Positions 41,175-50,263 of a DNA stretch of 64,000 nucleotides are shown here, one piece after another. Source of the stretch: Variovorax sp. CF313 (GTDB lineage: Bacteria > Pseudomonadota > Gammaproteobacteria > Burkholderiales > Burkholderiaceae_C). The first letter of the stretch is position 1; every line of letters starts with the position of its first letter. A model generated the notes under the pieces. That model was not told the origin of the DNA, searched no databases, and saw only the letters and a list, made by a program, of their open reading frames with translations. The position numbers were made by a program, and so were the translations under genes. The DNA lies in contig NZ_AKIW01000020.1 in the NCBI RefSeq assembly GCF_000282635.1, positions 124,001 through 188,000 on the forward strand, read 5' to 3'.

Positions 41175-42140
41175 ATGGCATTCATCACCACCCTGGTCCT
41201 CGCGGCCTTCGCCGCCTATGTCGGCGCCTGGTATTTCAACGCGATCGAAGGCAACTTTGCCTTGCTGCTGTTCCTGGCCACAGTGGTCACCGGGCTGTAC
41301 TGGCTGGCCGAGCGCTTCTATTTCCTGCCCCGGCGCGAACGGGCCGCCGCCAGGCTCGAAGACTCGCTGACCGAGCGCAATGCGCGCCTGGCCGAGCAGG
41401 GCATCAGGCAGGTCGATACGGCCGACGCGAAGGCGAGCGAGCGGCTGTTGATGCAGCCCTGGTGGCTCGACTGGACCGCGGGCCTGTTCCCCGTGATCCT
41501 GGTGGTGTTCCTGCTGCGCTCGTTTCTCTACGAGCCCTTCAAGATTCCCTCGGGCTCGATGATGCCCACGCTGCTGACCGGTGACCTGATTCTGGTCAAC
41601 AAGTTCACCTACGGCCTGCGCCTGCCCGTGATCAACACCAAGATCACCGACGGAACGCCGCTGGCGCGCGGCGACGTGGTGGTGTTCCGCTACCCGCCCA
41701 AGCCGAGCATGGACTACATCAAGCGCGTGGTCGGTATTCCCGGCGACGAAGTGGCCTACCTGAACAAGAAGCTGACGATCAACGGCCAGCCGGTGTCCAA
41801 GGTGGCGGATGCCGACTACCTCGACAGCGAGTCGATGCGCCTGCTCAAGCAATATGGGGAGGACCTGGGCGGCAAGCAGCACAAGCTGCTCAACGACGAG
41901 GCCGCGCCGTCCTTCGTTCCGGGCGCCAGCGACTTTCCGTTTCGCGAAAACTGCCGTTACTCGGTCGAAGGCGTGGTCTGCAAGGTGCCGGCCGGCAACT
42001 ATTTCATGATGGGCGACAACCGCGATAATTCGGCGGACTCGCGTTTCTGGGGCTTCGTTCCAGACAAGAACATCGTGGGCAGAGCGTTCTTCGTCTGGAT
42101 GAACTTCGGCGATCTGGGTCGCATCGGTCCGTTTCAATAA
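41175..42140 (+). CDS. lepB: Signal peptidase I
   Basis: A 321-residue inner-membrane protease that removes signal peptides from exported proteins. Two membrane helices lie at the N-terminus (about residues 3-20 and 28-46), and a third at about 102-117 precedes the catalytic domain. The Ser/Lys dyad is S128 in PSGSMMPTLL and K183 in DYIKRVVGIPGD. GDNRDNSADSRFWGFV is the box E signature. The A-rich stretch just before the ATG gives only a weak ribosome binding site, so coupling to lepA translation is likely. Confidence 0.96.
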   Translation: MAFITTLVLAAFAAYVGAWYFNAIEGNFALLLFLATVVTGLYWLAERFYFLPRRERAAARLEDSLTERNARLAEQGIRQVDTADAKASERLLMQPWWLDWTAGLFPVILVVFLLRSFLYEPFKIPSGSMMPTLLTGDLILVNKFTYGLRLPVINTKITDGTPLARGDVVVFRYPPKPSMDYIKRVVGIPGDEVAYLNKKLTINGQPVSKVADADYLDSESMRLLKQYGEDLGGKQHKLLNDEAAPSFVPGASDFPFRENCRYSVEGVVCKVPAGNYFMMGDNRDNSADSRFWGFVPDKNIVGRAFFVWMNFGDLGRIGPFQ

Positions 42141-42174
42141 GCATTCATCAGCATAGTTCGAGGGGTATGAGGGC

Positions 42175-42543
42175 ATGAGAACACATCGGTTCGTTCGCAG
42201 CAGGGCTGCGCAGCAACGCGGCATTTCGTTCATCGGCTTGGTGTTCGTCGCGGTGGTGCTCGGGTGCCTGGGCGTGGTCGTCGCGCAGGTCATCCCGACG
42301 CTGATCGAATGGCAGGCCATCGACAAGGCCGCCAACAAGGCCAAGGAGGGGGCAACCGTGCCCGAAGTGCGCGCGATTTTCGATCGCGCCCAGGCCATCG
42401 ACGACTTCAAGTCGGTCAGCGGCAGGGACCTCGAGATCAAGAAGGTCGGCGACAAGGTGGTCGTGTCGTATTCGTACGAGCGCGAGATCCCCCTGTTCGG
42501 CCCCGCCTTCCTGACGCTCAAGTACAAGGGCGAAACCCGCTGA
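42175..42543 (+). CDS. DUF4845 membrane protein
   Basis: A 122-residue protein of the DUF4845 family, found between lepB and rnc in many beta- and gamma-proteobacteria. The short basic N-terminus [15 protein letters not shown] is followed by a membrane helix ([24 protein letters not shown], about residues 17-39), like a type IV pilin-type anchor, and a periplasmic domain of about 80 residues. The function is unknown. The gene ends with TGA that overlaps the proposed CTG start of rnc by three bases. Confidence 0.88.
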   Translation: MRTHRFVRSRAAQQRGISFIGLVFVAVVLGCLGVVVAQVIPTLIEWQAIDKAANKAKEGATVPEVRAIFDRAQAIDDFKSVSGRDLEIKKVGDKVVVSYSYEREIPLFGPAFLTLKYKGETR

Positions 42544-43247
42544 ACACGGCGCCAAAAAAGGTGGACGGCAGCCTCGCCGCGCTGCAGGCGCGCCTCCAGC
42601 ACACCTTCTCCGACCCGCGGCTGCTCCAGCTCGCGCTCACGCACCGCAGTTTCTCGGCCGACCACAACGAGCGCCTCGAGTTTCTCGGCGACTCGGTGCT
42701 GAACCTGGCGGTCTCGCATCTGCTCTACATGCGCCTGTCGGCTTTGCCCGAAGGCGACCTGTCGCGCGTGCGTGCCAACCTCGTCAAGCAGGACACGCTG
42801 CATCGCCTGGCGGTAGGACTGGCGCTGTCGCCGCTGCTGCGGCTCGGCGAGGGCGAGGCGCGCTCGGGCGGGCCCAACCGGCCGTCGATCCTGGCCGATG
42901 CGCTCGAGGCGCTGATCGGCGCGGTCTATCTGGACGCCGGCTTTGCCGCCGCCGAGGCGCTGGTGCACCGGCTCTACGAGTCGGTCGAAATCAACCCGCG
43001 CATGGAAGCTGCGGCCAAGGATCCGAAGACCGAATTGCAGGAATGGCTGCAGGGTCACAAAATGAAGCTGCCGGTGTATCGCGTGGCTGCCACACTGGGC
43101 GCGGCGCACAAGCAGACTTTCGATGTCGAGTGCGAGGTGCCCGAGTTGGGGCTTCGCGAACGCGGCATCGGCGGCTCGCGCCGCGCCGGTGAGCAGGCGG
43201 CCGCGGCTGCCATGTTGATCCGGCTCAAGGCACGCGGTGCCGCGTGA
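42540..43247 (+). CDS. rnc: Ribonuclease III
   Basis: A 235-residue double-strand-specific endoribonuclease that processes rRNA and regulatory RNA duplexes. The catalytic domain carries the signature [13 protein letters not shown] (residues about 42-54) and the second acidic cluster [15 protein letters not shown]. The double-stranded-RNA-binding domain covers about 158-230 ([12 protein letters not shown] onward). No ATG exists near the N-terminus. I propose CTG at 42540, with AAGGG nine bases upstream and overlapping the previous stop; GTG at 42561 is the alternative but has no ribosome binding site. era follows seven bases after the stop. Confidence 0.94.
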   Translation: MNTAPKKVDGSLAALQARLQHTFSDPRLLQLALTHRSFSADHNERLEFLGDSVLNLAVSHLLYMRLSALPEGDLSRVRANLVKQDTLHRLAVGLALSPLLRLGEGEARSGGPNRPSILADALEALIGAVYLDAGFAAAEALVHRLYESVEINPRMEAAAKDPKTELQEWLQGHKMKLPVYRVAATLGAAHKQTFDVECEVPELGLRERGIGGSRRAGEQAAAAAMLIRLKARGAA

Positions 43248-43254
43248 AATCACT

Positions 43255-44220
43255 ATGAACGATGCTATCAATCCCGTAGCCGGGCCCGAAGACGCAGAAG
43301 GCGGCGCGGGTACCGGCGGTCCCCAGCACTGTGGGCTCATCGCCATTGTCGGCAAGCCCAATGTGGGCAAGTCGACGCTGCTCAACGCGCTGGTCGGCCA
43401 GAAGATCAGCATCACCTCGCGCAAGGCGCAGACCACGCGCCACCGGATCACCGGCATGCGCACGCTGGGCGCCACGCAGTTCGTGTTCGTCGACACGCCG
43501 GGTTTCCAGACCCTGCACGCCAACGCGCTGAACAAGTCGCTCAACAAGACCGTGCAGGGCGCGGTCGGCGACGTGGACCTGATCCTGTTCGTGGTCGAGG
43601 CCGGCAGCTTCACGCCGGCCGACGAGCGCGTGCTCAAGCTGCTCGGCAAGGGCATCCCGACCGTGCTGCTGGCCAACAAGCTCGACAACGTGCACCGCCG
43701 CGGTGACATCGCGCCCTGGCTGAAGACCATGCAGGAGAAGCACAGCTTCGCCGAGTTCGTACCGATGTCGGCGAAGAACGCCAAGGATGTCGAGCGCCTG
43801 TTCGGCATCTGCGAGAAGTACCTGCCCGAACAGCCCTGGTTCTACGACGAGGACGAGCTGACCGACCGCAGCGAGAAATTCCTCGCCGGCGAGCTGGTGC
43901 GCGAGAAGCTGTTCCGCCTCACCGGCGACGAGCTGCCCTACACCTCGACCGTCATCATCGACAAGTTCGAGGAAGAGCCGCCCCAGAAGAAGGGCCAGAA
44001 GCGCCTGCTGCGCATTGCCGCCACCATCGTGGTCGAGCGCGACGGCCACAAGGCCATGGTGATCGGCGACAAGGGCGAGCGCATCAAGCGCATCGGCATG
44101 GAAACGCGCGTCGAGCTCGAAAAGCTGGCCGACGCCAAGGTGTTCCTCGAACTGTGGGTGAAGGTGCGCTCGGGCTGGGCCGATGACGAAGCCCGCGTGC
44201 GTTCCTTCGGCTATGAGTAG
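43255..44220 (+). CDS. era: GTPase Era
   Basis: A 321-residue GTPase for 16S rRNA maturation and 30S assembly. The G1 motif is GKPNVGKST (residues 33-41), G3 lies in FVDTPGFQT and G4 is NKLD. The C-terminal KH domain for RNA binding runs from about 230 ([23 protein letters not shown]). The N-terminal 25 residues are a variable extension. It starts at ATG 43255 after rnc; the GTG six codons upstream lies inside the rnc end and is less likely. A palindromic repeat separates it from recO. Confidence 0.97.
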   Translation: MNDAINPVAGPEDAEGGAGTGGPQHCGLIAIVGKPNVGKSTLLNALVGQKISITSRKAQTTRHRITGMRTLGATQFVFVDTPGFQTLHANALNKSLNKTVQGAVGDVDLILFVVEAGSFTPADERVLKLLGKGIPTVLLANKLDNVHRRGDIAPWLKTMQEKHSFAEFVPMSAKNAKDVERLFGICEKYLPEQPWFYDEDELTDRSEKFLAGELVREKLFRLTGDELPYTSTVIIDKFEEEPPQKKGQKRLLRIAATIVVERDGHKAMVIGDKGERIKRIGMETRVELEKLADAKVFLELWVKVRSGWADDEARVRSFGYE

Positions 44221-44223
44221 GCA

Positions 44224-44314
44224 AACCCCCAGGCTTGCTCGCTTCGCGTAGCCGCCAACCCCCTTGCAGGGGGCAACGCCAGTGGCCCGGCGAAGCCGGT
44301 TCCACGGCGTTTGC
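44224..44314. repeat. Dispersed palindromic intergenic repeat between era and recO, copy B
   Basis: Left end AACCCCCAGGCTTGCTCGCT, then the palindrome CCCCCTTGCAGGGGG (44259-44273) and the hairpin CCGGC-GAA-GCCGG (44287-44299). About 80 percent identical to copy A (4805-4860) over 56 bases, including the AGCCGGTTCC tail; its left half resembles copy C. It is not followed by a T-run. Confidence 0.7.
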
Positions 44315-44349
44315 CGCCTTCAAGCCTCGATGCTCCATAGCGCACTGAC

Positions 44350-45120
44350 ATGGCCACCCACCGCGTTTCGCACGAGCCGGCTTACGTCCTCCATCGCTAC
44401 GACTGGAGCGAGTCAAGCCTGATCCTCGAGGTATTCACCCGCCACCACGGGCGCATGGCGCTCGTGGCCAAGGGGGCGAAGCGGCCGAGCTCCAACTTCC
44501 GTCCCGTGCTGCTGCCGCTGCAGCCGCTGCAGCTCAACTACGGTGGCGACGCCGAGATCCGCACGCTCAAGGGCGCCGAATGGATGGGCGGCCACGTCAT
44601 GCCGACCGGCGAGGCGCTGCTGTCGGGCTACTACGTCAACGAACTGCTGCTGCGACTGCTGGCGCGCGATGACGCCCACGAAGCGCTGTTCGACGCCTAC
44701 GCCGGGGTTGTTCAGGTGCTGGCGGGCGATCACGCCGAGGCCCAGGCGGCCACCCAGGCGGCGGCGCTGCGCGCTTTCGAACTGCTGCTGCTGCGCGGGG
44801 TTGGCCTGCTGCCCTCGCTCGATGCGCAGACCCTCACGCTGGAACCGCTCGCCGCCCGGGAGCGCTACAGCCTCGTGCCCGAAGCCGGATTGCGCCAGGC
44901 CGCCGCCGACGAGGCAGCACTGACCGGTACCGAGTGGCAGGCTCTGCAGGCCGTTCTCGACGACCGGGCTCCTTTTACCGCCACGTTGCGTGAAATTGCC
45001 ACCATGAACGCCGGTAGCAACAGTGCCCTGCGCAACCAGTTGCGCGCCTTGCTCAACTACCATTGCGGCGTGTCCACGCTGCGCACGCGGCAAATGATGA
45101 GAGATCTGCAAGCACTATGA
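44350..45120 (+). CDS. recO: DNA repair protein RecO
   Basis: A 256-residue protein of the RecFOR pathway that helps load RecA on gapped DNA. The N-terminal OB fold shows [36 protein letters not shown], which is the family's clearest segment, and the helical C-terminal domain carries [15 protein letters not shown]. Some RecO proteins have a C-terminal zinc knuckle; no such cysteine cluster is seen here. The order era-recO-pdxJ is conserved. Its stop overlaps the pdxJ ATG by four bases. Confidence 0.95.
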   Translation: MATHRVSHEPAYVLHRYDWSESSLILEVFTRHHGRMALVAKGAKRPSSNFRPVLLPLQPLQLNYGGDAEIRTLKGAEWMGGHVMPTGEALLSGYYVNELLLRLLARDDAHEALFDAYAGVVQVLAGDHAEAQAATQAAALRAFELLLLRGVGLLPSLDAQTLTLEPLAARERYSLVPEAGLRQAAADEAALTGTEWQALQAVLDDRAPFTATLREIATMNAGSNSALRNQLRALLNYHCGVSTLRTRQMMRDLQAL

Positions 45121-45893
45121 GCACTTCAGGCCATGCCGGCATCGCCACTGCCACCTCGCTGTCGGTCAACCTCAACAAGGTCGCCCTGGTCCGCAACACG
45201 CGCCACCTGGGCATTCCGAGCGTGGTGAAGGCTGCCCAGGCCTGCCTGGCCGCCGGTGCGCACGGCATCACGGTGCATCCGCGGCCCGATGCACGCCACA
45301 TCCGCGCGCACGACGTCAGCGACCTGTCGGCGCTGCTCGCCAAGGACTGGCCGGCCATCGAGTTCAACATCGAGGGCAACCCGTTCCAGAACCTGATGGA
45401 TTTCGTGCGCACGCTGAAGCCGCACCAGGCCACCTTCGTGCCCGACAGCGAAACCCAGTCGACCAGCGACCACGGCTGGACCTTCCCCGACGACGCCGAC
45501 CGCCTTCGCCCGCTGATCGCCGAAGCCAAGGCGCTGGGCGTACGCGTCAGCCTGTTCATGGACCCGATCCCCGAGATGATGGCCGCGGTCCAGGCCGTGG
45601 GCGCCGACCGCGTCGAGCTCTACACCGAAGGCTACGCGGCATCACGCGGCACGCCCGACGAGCAAGCGGTGCTGGCGCGCTATGCCGATTCGGCGCGCGC
45701 GGCGCTGGCCGCGGGTTTGGGCGTCAATGCCGGGCACGACCTGAGCCGCGACAACCTCACCGCCTTCCTGCGCGCGGTGCCCGGCGTGCAGGAAGTCTCG
45801 ATCGGCCATGCCTTCGTGGCCGACGCGCTCGAGCTTGGCTACACGGCCGCCACGCGCGACTACCTGCGCTGCATCGACGAGGCGCAGCAATGA
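45117..45893 (+). CDS. pdxJ: Pyridoxine 5'-phosphate synthase
   Basis: A 258-residue TIM-barrel enzyme that joins 1-deoxyxylulose 5-phosphate and 3-amino-2-oxopropyl phosphate to give vitamin B6. [15 protein letters not shown] opens the fold, [17 protein letters not shown] and [12 protein letters not shown] carry active-site residues, and INAGHDLS-like [13 protein letters not shown] with GHAFVADAL lie near the end. It is a little longer than the E. coli protein at the N-terminus. It overlaps recO by four bases, and acpS follows 13 bases later, as in E. coli. Confidence 0.97.
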   Translation: MSTSGHAGIATATSLSVNLNKVALVRNTRHLGIPSVVKAAQACLAAGAHGITVHPRPDARHIRAHDVSDLSALLAKDWPAIEFNIEGNPFQNLMDFVRTLKPHQATFVPDSETQSTSDHGWTFPDDADRLRPLIAEAKALGVRVSLFMDPIPEMMAAVQAVGADRVELYTEGYAASRGTPDEQAVLARYADSARAALAAGLGVNAGHDLSRDNLTAFLRAVPGVQEVSIGHAFVADALELGYTAATRDYLRCIDEAQQ

Positions 45894-45906
45894 ACGCCAG
45901 CGCCGC

Positions 45907-46299
45907 ATGATCTACGGCATTGGCACCGACATCTGCGACTTGCGTCGCATTGCAGCGACCTTCGAGCGGCAGGGTGAACGCTTTGCCCGCAAGGTGCTGA
46001 GCGATGCCGAGTTCAAGGTCTGGGAAGCCCGCCGCGCTCGCTGGCCCAAGCGCGGCCTGAGCTACCTTGCGACCCGGTTCTCCGCCAAGGAGGCCTTCAG
46101 CAAGGCTATCGGCCTGGGCATGCGTTCGCCCATGAGCTGGCGGCTGTGCGAAATCGCGAACCTGCGCAGCGGCAAGCCCGTCATCGTGCTGCATGGCGAC
46201 CTGAAGGATTGGTTCGAGGCGCAGGGCCTCACGGCCCACGTGACCGTGACCGACGAAACCGAATACGCCGCGAGCTTCGTGGTGGTGGAGAAAACATGA
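45907..46299 (+). CDS. acpS: Holo-[acyl-carrier-protein] synthase
   Basis: A 130-residue enzyme that transfers phosphopantetheine from CoA to the conserved Ser of acyl carrier protein, here most likely the product of acpP at 32686. The Mg2+/CoA motif is [14 protein letters not shown] (residues 2-15), and the second motif is [14 protein letters not shown]. The length matches the family. It lies between pdxJ and nagZ and overlaps the nagZ ATG by four bases (ATGA). Confidence 0.96.
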   Translation: MIYGIGTDICDLRRIAATFERQGERFARKVLSDAEFKVWEARRARWPKRGLSYLATRFSAKEAFSKAIGLGMRSPMSWRLCEIANLRSGKPVIVLHGDLKDWFEAQGLTAHVTVTDETEYAASFVVVEKT

Positions 46300-47390
46300 C
46301 CGCCGGGCTTGCCGATCGCCCCCACGCGCCGCTGATCATCGATGTGGCGGCCACCGAACTCAACGACGCCGACCGCCGGCGCCTCGCCAATCCGCTTGTC
46401 GGCGGCGTGATCCATTTCGCCCGCAACTGGCGGGATCGCGCCCAGATGACCGCGCTCAATGCCGAGATCAAGGCAATCCGGCCCGACCTGCTGATCTGCG
46501 TCGACCACGAAGGTGGCCGCGTGCAGCGCTTTCGCACCGACGGCTTCACGCGCCTGCCGTCGATGCGCGCGCTGGGCGAGCTGTGGATGCGCGACGCCAT
46601 GCGCGCCACCCAGGCCGCGACCGCTGCCGGACAGGTGCTGGCGGGCGAGCTGCGCGCCTGCGGCGTCGACTTCAGCTTCGCACCGGTGCTCGACCTGGAC
46701 TACGGCGGCAGCAGCGTCATCGGCGACCGCAGCTTCCACCGCGACCCGCGCGTGGTCGCGCTGCTGGCCAAGAGCGTGATGCACGGCATGCTGCAGATGG
46801 GCATGCGCAACTGCGGCAAGCACTTCCCGGGACACGGGTTCGTGCATGCGGATTCGCACGTCGAGATTCCGGTGGATGAGCGCGGCCTCAAGGCCATCCT
46901 GGACGACGATGCCAAGCCGTACGACTGGCTGTCGGGCACGCTCGCTGCGGTGATGCCTGCGCACGTGATCTATCCGAAGGTCGACAAGCGGCCGGCGGGG
47001 TTTTCGTCGAAGTGGCTCAAGGCAATCCTGCGCCAGCGCCTTGCCTTCGGCGGCACCGTGTTCAGCGACGACCTGAGCATGGAGGCGGGCCGCTATATCG
47101 ATGGCCGGTTGCTCAGCTACGCCGATGCGGCGCTGGCTGCGCTCGAAGCCGGGTGCGATCTGGCGATGCTGTGCAACAAGAGCGTTGGCGACGGCGCGCC
47201 GCTGGATGAAATGCTCGAAGACTTCGCTCTCGCGGCGCGTACTGAGCGCTGGAAGCCTGACATGCGCAGCGAAGCGCGCCGCAGGGGCCTGTTGCCAAGT
47301 GGCCCCTCGATTGCCTGGGACGCACTGGTGGCTTCCACGGCCTACCGTGACGCCAAGCGTGCGTTGGCCCAGCCCGGCCTTGCGGAGTAA
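46296..47390 (+). CDS. nagZ: Beta-N-acetylhexosaminidase NagZ
   Basis: A 364-residue cytoplasmic glycosidase (GH3) that removes N-acetylglucosamine from anhydromuropeptides during murein recycling. [12 protein letters not shown], the mobile-loop motif KHFPGHG with its catalytic His, and the nucleophile Asp in [10 protein letters not shown] are all present. No signal peptide is seen, as expected. It ends the long lepA-nagZ gene run. The next gene begins three bases after the stop and belongs to an unrelated class, so the conserved cluster ends here. Confidence 0.95.
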   Translation: MTAGLADRPHAPLIIDVAATELNDADRRRLANPLVGGVIHFARNWRDRAQMTALNAEIKAIRPDLLICVDHEGGRVQRFRTDGFTRLPSMRALGELWMRDAMRATQAATAAGQVLAGELRACGVDFSFAPVLDLDYGGSSVIGDRSFHRDPRVVALLAKSVMHGMLQMGMRNCGKHFPGHGFVHADSHVEIPVDERGLKAILDDDAKPYDWLSGTLAAVMPAHVIYPKVDKRPAGFSSKWLKAILRQRLAFGGTVFSDDLSMEAGRYIDGRLLSYADAALAALEAGCDLAMLCNKSVGDGAPLDEMLEDFALAARTERWKPDMRSEARRRGLLPSGPSIAWDALVASTAYRDAKRALAQPGLAE

Positions 47391-47393
47391 GCC

Positions 47394-48740
47394 ATGCCCT
47401 TGTGCCTCAGTATCCTTCAGCGCCAGGACGAAGCGGTGCTGCGCAACCACGCGCACTACTGCAGGCTCTACGGCTATCCCCACAAATGGATCGAGAGCGA
47501 CCGCATCCTTCACCCGGCGCTTCGCGCCAGCGCCAAGTACAGCGAGATCCTGCGCCATCTGCGCACGCTGACCGAAGGAGACTGGCTGTTCTTCATCGAT
47601 GGCGATTCGGTGGTCTTCCACCCCGTGGCGATCGACGTCCTGATGCAGGGACGTGACCTGCTCGCGGTCGAGAGTCCTCCCGTGGGCAGCCAGACGGGCC
47701 TGGCCATGACCAACATGATGGTCGTGCGCAACACGGCTGCCAACCGGTCGATGCTGCACCAGTTGATCGTCGATTCAGGGCACGTGATCGCGCTGGCGGC
47801 GAAACGCATCGACGAGGCCGCGCGCCTGCGGCCTGCGGGCCTGCTGGGATGCAATGCCATGGAGCAGGGGTTCTACGTCAACGTGTCCTGGCGCATTGCG
47901 CAGTGGTACCAGGCGTCGATCTTCGTGGTCAACCTGGGACCGCTGCCGGTCGAGGTGGAGGGCGAACTGCGCGAGGACATGCTGCACGATCTGAACCTGC
48001 AGCGCTTGCTGGCAGAGCAGGTCGACGAGGCGTTGACCCAGGGGCGTCCGGTCCTGCAGGAGCCGGCGTACCCGGAGGTATCGCCGGCGGCGGTGGACAG
48101 CTACAACCCGGAGGCGCCCGTCGCCTTTCTGACGCTCTATACGCCGCATATCCGGAGCTACGCGCGGGTGTCCGAGCACAACGTGCGCCGCTATTGCGAC
48201 AGGCATGGCCATGCGTACCACGTGTACCGCGACATTCCCGCATCCATCGGTCCGAACATCAACGGCTCCTGGATCCGGAGCTGGCTCATCAACCAGCACC
48301 TGACCCGTCATGAGTGGGTCATCTGGGTGGATGCGGATGTCGTCTTCTACAACCAGGCGAAACGCATCGAGCCACTGCTCGAAGGCCGCGACCTGCTGCT
48401 TGCCAAGGACGTCGGCGCCTGGCAGTTCAACTCTGGCGTCATGGGTTTTCGGAACACGCCCGGCAACTCGCGCCTGCTCGACCGCATCTGGGAGCGCATC
48501 GGCGGCGTGGCTGACAAGTCGGCGGTCTACAGCAGCCAGGGCGACCAGTACTACACGAACGAGGTGCTGATGGAAGAGGGCCTTGTCGGCGAGCAGAACA
48601 TCCTTGACAACCTCAGCATCAACACGCCGCCGCATCTGGCCAGCGAGGACTCCTTGCTGGTGCATTTCATCAATCTCGGCGAGCCTTACCGCTCCGTGTA
48701 CATGGCCGCGATGGATGCCCGCTCGCAACGGATCCGATAG
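47394..48740 (+). CDS. Glycosyltransferase-like protein with two tandem DxD domains
   Basis: A 448-residue protein. Two halves repeat the same pattern. Half one: NHAHYCRLYGYPHKW (18-32), then DWLFFIDGDSVVFHP with DGD at 69-71. Half two: EHNVRRYCDRHGHAYHVY (261-278), then EWVIWVDADVVFYN with DAD at 313-315. Each is followed by LL-GRDLL(L)A. The DxD motifs and the order of segments resemble the GMA12/MNN10 (GT34-type) galactosyltransferases, enzymes that use UDP-sugars. No signal peptide or membrane helix is seen, so a cytoplasmic role in glycan or protein glycosylation is possible. The gene starts three bases after nagZ. Substrates are unknown. Confidence 0.75.
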   Translation: MPLCLSILQRQDEAVLRNHAHYCRLYGYPHKWIESDRILHPALRASAKYSEILRHLRTLTEGDWLFFIDGDSVVFHPVAIDVLMQGRDLLAVESPPVGSQTGLAMTNMMVVRNTAANRSMLHQLIVDSGHVIALAAKRIDEAARLRPAGLLGCNAMEQGFYVNVSWRIAQWYQASIFVVNLGPLPVEVEGELREDMLHDLNLQRLLAEQVDEALTQGRPVLQEPAYPEVSPAAVDSYNPEAPVAFLTLYTPHIRSYARVSEHNVRRYCDRHGHAYHVYRDIPASIGPNINGSWIRSWLINQHLTRHEWVIWVDADVVFYNQAKRIEPLLEGRDLLLAKDVGAWQFNSGVMGFRNTPGNSRLLDRIWERIGGVADKSAVYSSQGDQYYTNEVLMEEGLVGEQNILDNLSINTPPHLASEDSLLVHFINLGEPYRSVYMAAMDARSQRIR

Positions 48741-48761
48741 CAGTTGGCGAAAGGAAACGAC

Positions 48762-49628
48762 ATGACGATGGGCGTGCTGGTCTACATCGACAACAAACGG
48801 GAAATCATCGACGAGTTTTCATGGCTCTACAAAAGCATGATCTTCTCGAACCTGTTCTCGCGTGCAAGGATCATCGCCGTCTGCCATCCGGACGCCGTCG
48901 GCGCACTGCCTCAGGACGAGCGGATCGTCGTGATTCCGAGCGAGCCCTACGCGCAGCGCAATGCCGACTGGAACGGCTATGGCTACATCAATTCCGTGGC
49001 GAACCTGTGCGAGCCGGCCGTGATCGAGGAGTGCAGGAAGTACGACACCCTGCTGAAGACCGATTGCGATACCTTCGTCACGCCGGCGCTCACGAACTTC
49101 ACGCCGACCGGCCTGTGCTTCGGCTTCGGCGCGTACGCCTATGAAGAAGAGGTTCGCCGCAAGCTGTCCGAGTGCAGCCAGCGCTGGGGTTTTCCGCATT
49201 CCGGCCTGCACAACGTCGGCGCTTCGGTGCTCGGGCCGTCCGAGTTCGTCTGCAATTTCGTGGAGTCCCAGCTCGACTACTGCAACAAGCTGCTCGACGA
49301 GGAGTTTCGCCACTTCCAGGGTACATGGCCGGGCTGGTGCAAGAACGTCGTCACGATGTACGCGGGCGAACTGGCCTTGCGTCGCACCTACCCCCAGCAA
49401 TGCTCGCTGGGACTGCTTGACCATCTGCCCTATGCGAACCGCGCGCTGGGCAGCGACGTCCTGCACATCCATGCGTGGCACACCGACCAGTACTGGTCCA
49501 AGCACCAGTACCGCGCTGGCAAATATGCCGGCATGGCGCTCGACGAAATCGACCGGCGCACCTCGGGCGGCTACTGCCACTGGCTGGCCGTCGCCGACGT
49601 CGAGCAGGTAAGGGCCGCGGTGGACTGA
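48762..49628 (+). CDS. Glycosyltransferase-like protein of unknown function (possible DUF7164 type)
   Basis: A 288-residue protein. It opens with MTMGVLVYIDNKREIIDEFSWLYKSM and has a DxD-like motif, DCD at 101-103 in LLKTDCDTFVTPAL, in a context like that of nucleotide-sugar transferases. Histidine- and tryptophan-rich segments (HIHAWHTDQYWSKHQYRAGK) lie near the C-terminus. I do not recognise a characterised family member; the DUF7164 label is from memory and uncertain. AAAGGAA lies seven bases upstream of the ATG. It follows the tandem-domain gene after 21 bases, so the two are probably a functional pair acting on one glycan. Confidence 0.7.
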   Translation: MTMGVLVYIDNKREIIDEFSWLYKSMIFSNLFSRARIIAVCHPDAVGALPQDERIVVIPSEPYAQRNADWNGYGYINSVANLCEPAVIEECRKYDTLLKTDCDTFVTPALTNFTPTGLCFGFGAYAYEEEVRRKLSECSQRWGFPHSGLHNVGASVLGPSEFVCNFVESQLDYCNKLLDEEFRHFQGTWPGWCKNVVTMYAGELALRRTYPQQCSLGLLDHLPYANRALGSDVLHIHAWHTDQYWSKHQYRAGKYAGMALDEIDRRTSGGYCHWLAVADVEQVRAAVD

Positions 49629-49741
49629 GGAAGACGCGGGAAGTCTTCAGCGTCCGATGCGTGCCAGCGTCTCGCGGACGGCTTCGGTCGGCGGGGTGGA
49701 CATGGGTGCGGTCGATCCGTGGAAAAGGGAAAGGCGGGCGG

Positions 49742-50263
49742 TCACGGCGCCTTCGAGGCCGTCGACCAGAGCGGTTCGCCGCCGGTGTCCAGGTGGGTCA
49801 GGTAGAGCCGCAGGTCAAATTCGAGCTGATGGTAGTCGGGCTCCATGTGCGCGCATAGCGCGTAGAAGGCCTTGTCGTGACTCTTTTCCTTGGTATGTGC
49901 GAGTTCGTGCACAACGATCATCCGCAACCAAGCCAGGGGCACGCCCTTGAACAGGCTCGCCACCCGGATTTCACGCTTTGCCTTGAGCTTTCCGCCCTGC
50001 ACGCGCGAAACTGTTGTGTGCGTCCCGAGCGCGTTGCGGATCACATGCAGCTTGTTGTCGAACATGACCTTCGACAGCGGCTCGGCCTTGCGCATGAACT
50101 CGCTCTTGAGGTCACTCACGTAGTCGTAGAGCGCGCGGTCGGTCTGCACGCTGTGCATCCCGTCGGGATAGCGCTTGCCGAGCATCGCGGCCAGCTTGTC
50201 CTCGGCCATCAGCTGGCGGACCTGATCCAGCAGGGGCGCCGGATAGCCCGCCAGGTATTTCAT
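49742..50263 (-). CDS. YgjP-like metalloprotein (M48/DUF45 type)
   Basis: A 173-residue protein whose C-terminal half matches the YgjP/DUF45 family: the zinc motif HELAH (H119, E120, H123) in IVVHELAHTKEKSHDKAFY, then HMEPDYHQLEFDLRLYLT. The family looks like a zinc metallopeptidase, but E. coli YgjP has been described as a UTP pyrophosphatase, so activity is open. The N-terminal half is less conserved. Its ATG overlaps the stop of the Hsp70-like gene by four bases, and that gene overlaps lysS, so the three are coupled. Confidence 0.88.
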   Translation of the reverse strand: MKYLAGYPAPLLDQVRQLMAEDKLAAMLGKRYPDGMHSVQTDRALYDYVSDLKSEFMRKAEPLSKVMFDNKLHVIRNALGTHTTVSRVQGGKLKAKREIRVASLFKGVPLAWLRMIVVHELAHTKEKSHDKAFYALCAHMEPDYHQLEFDLRLYLTHLDTGGEPLWSTASKAP

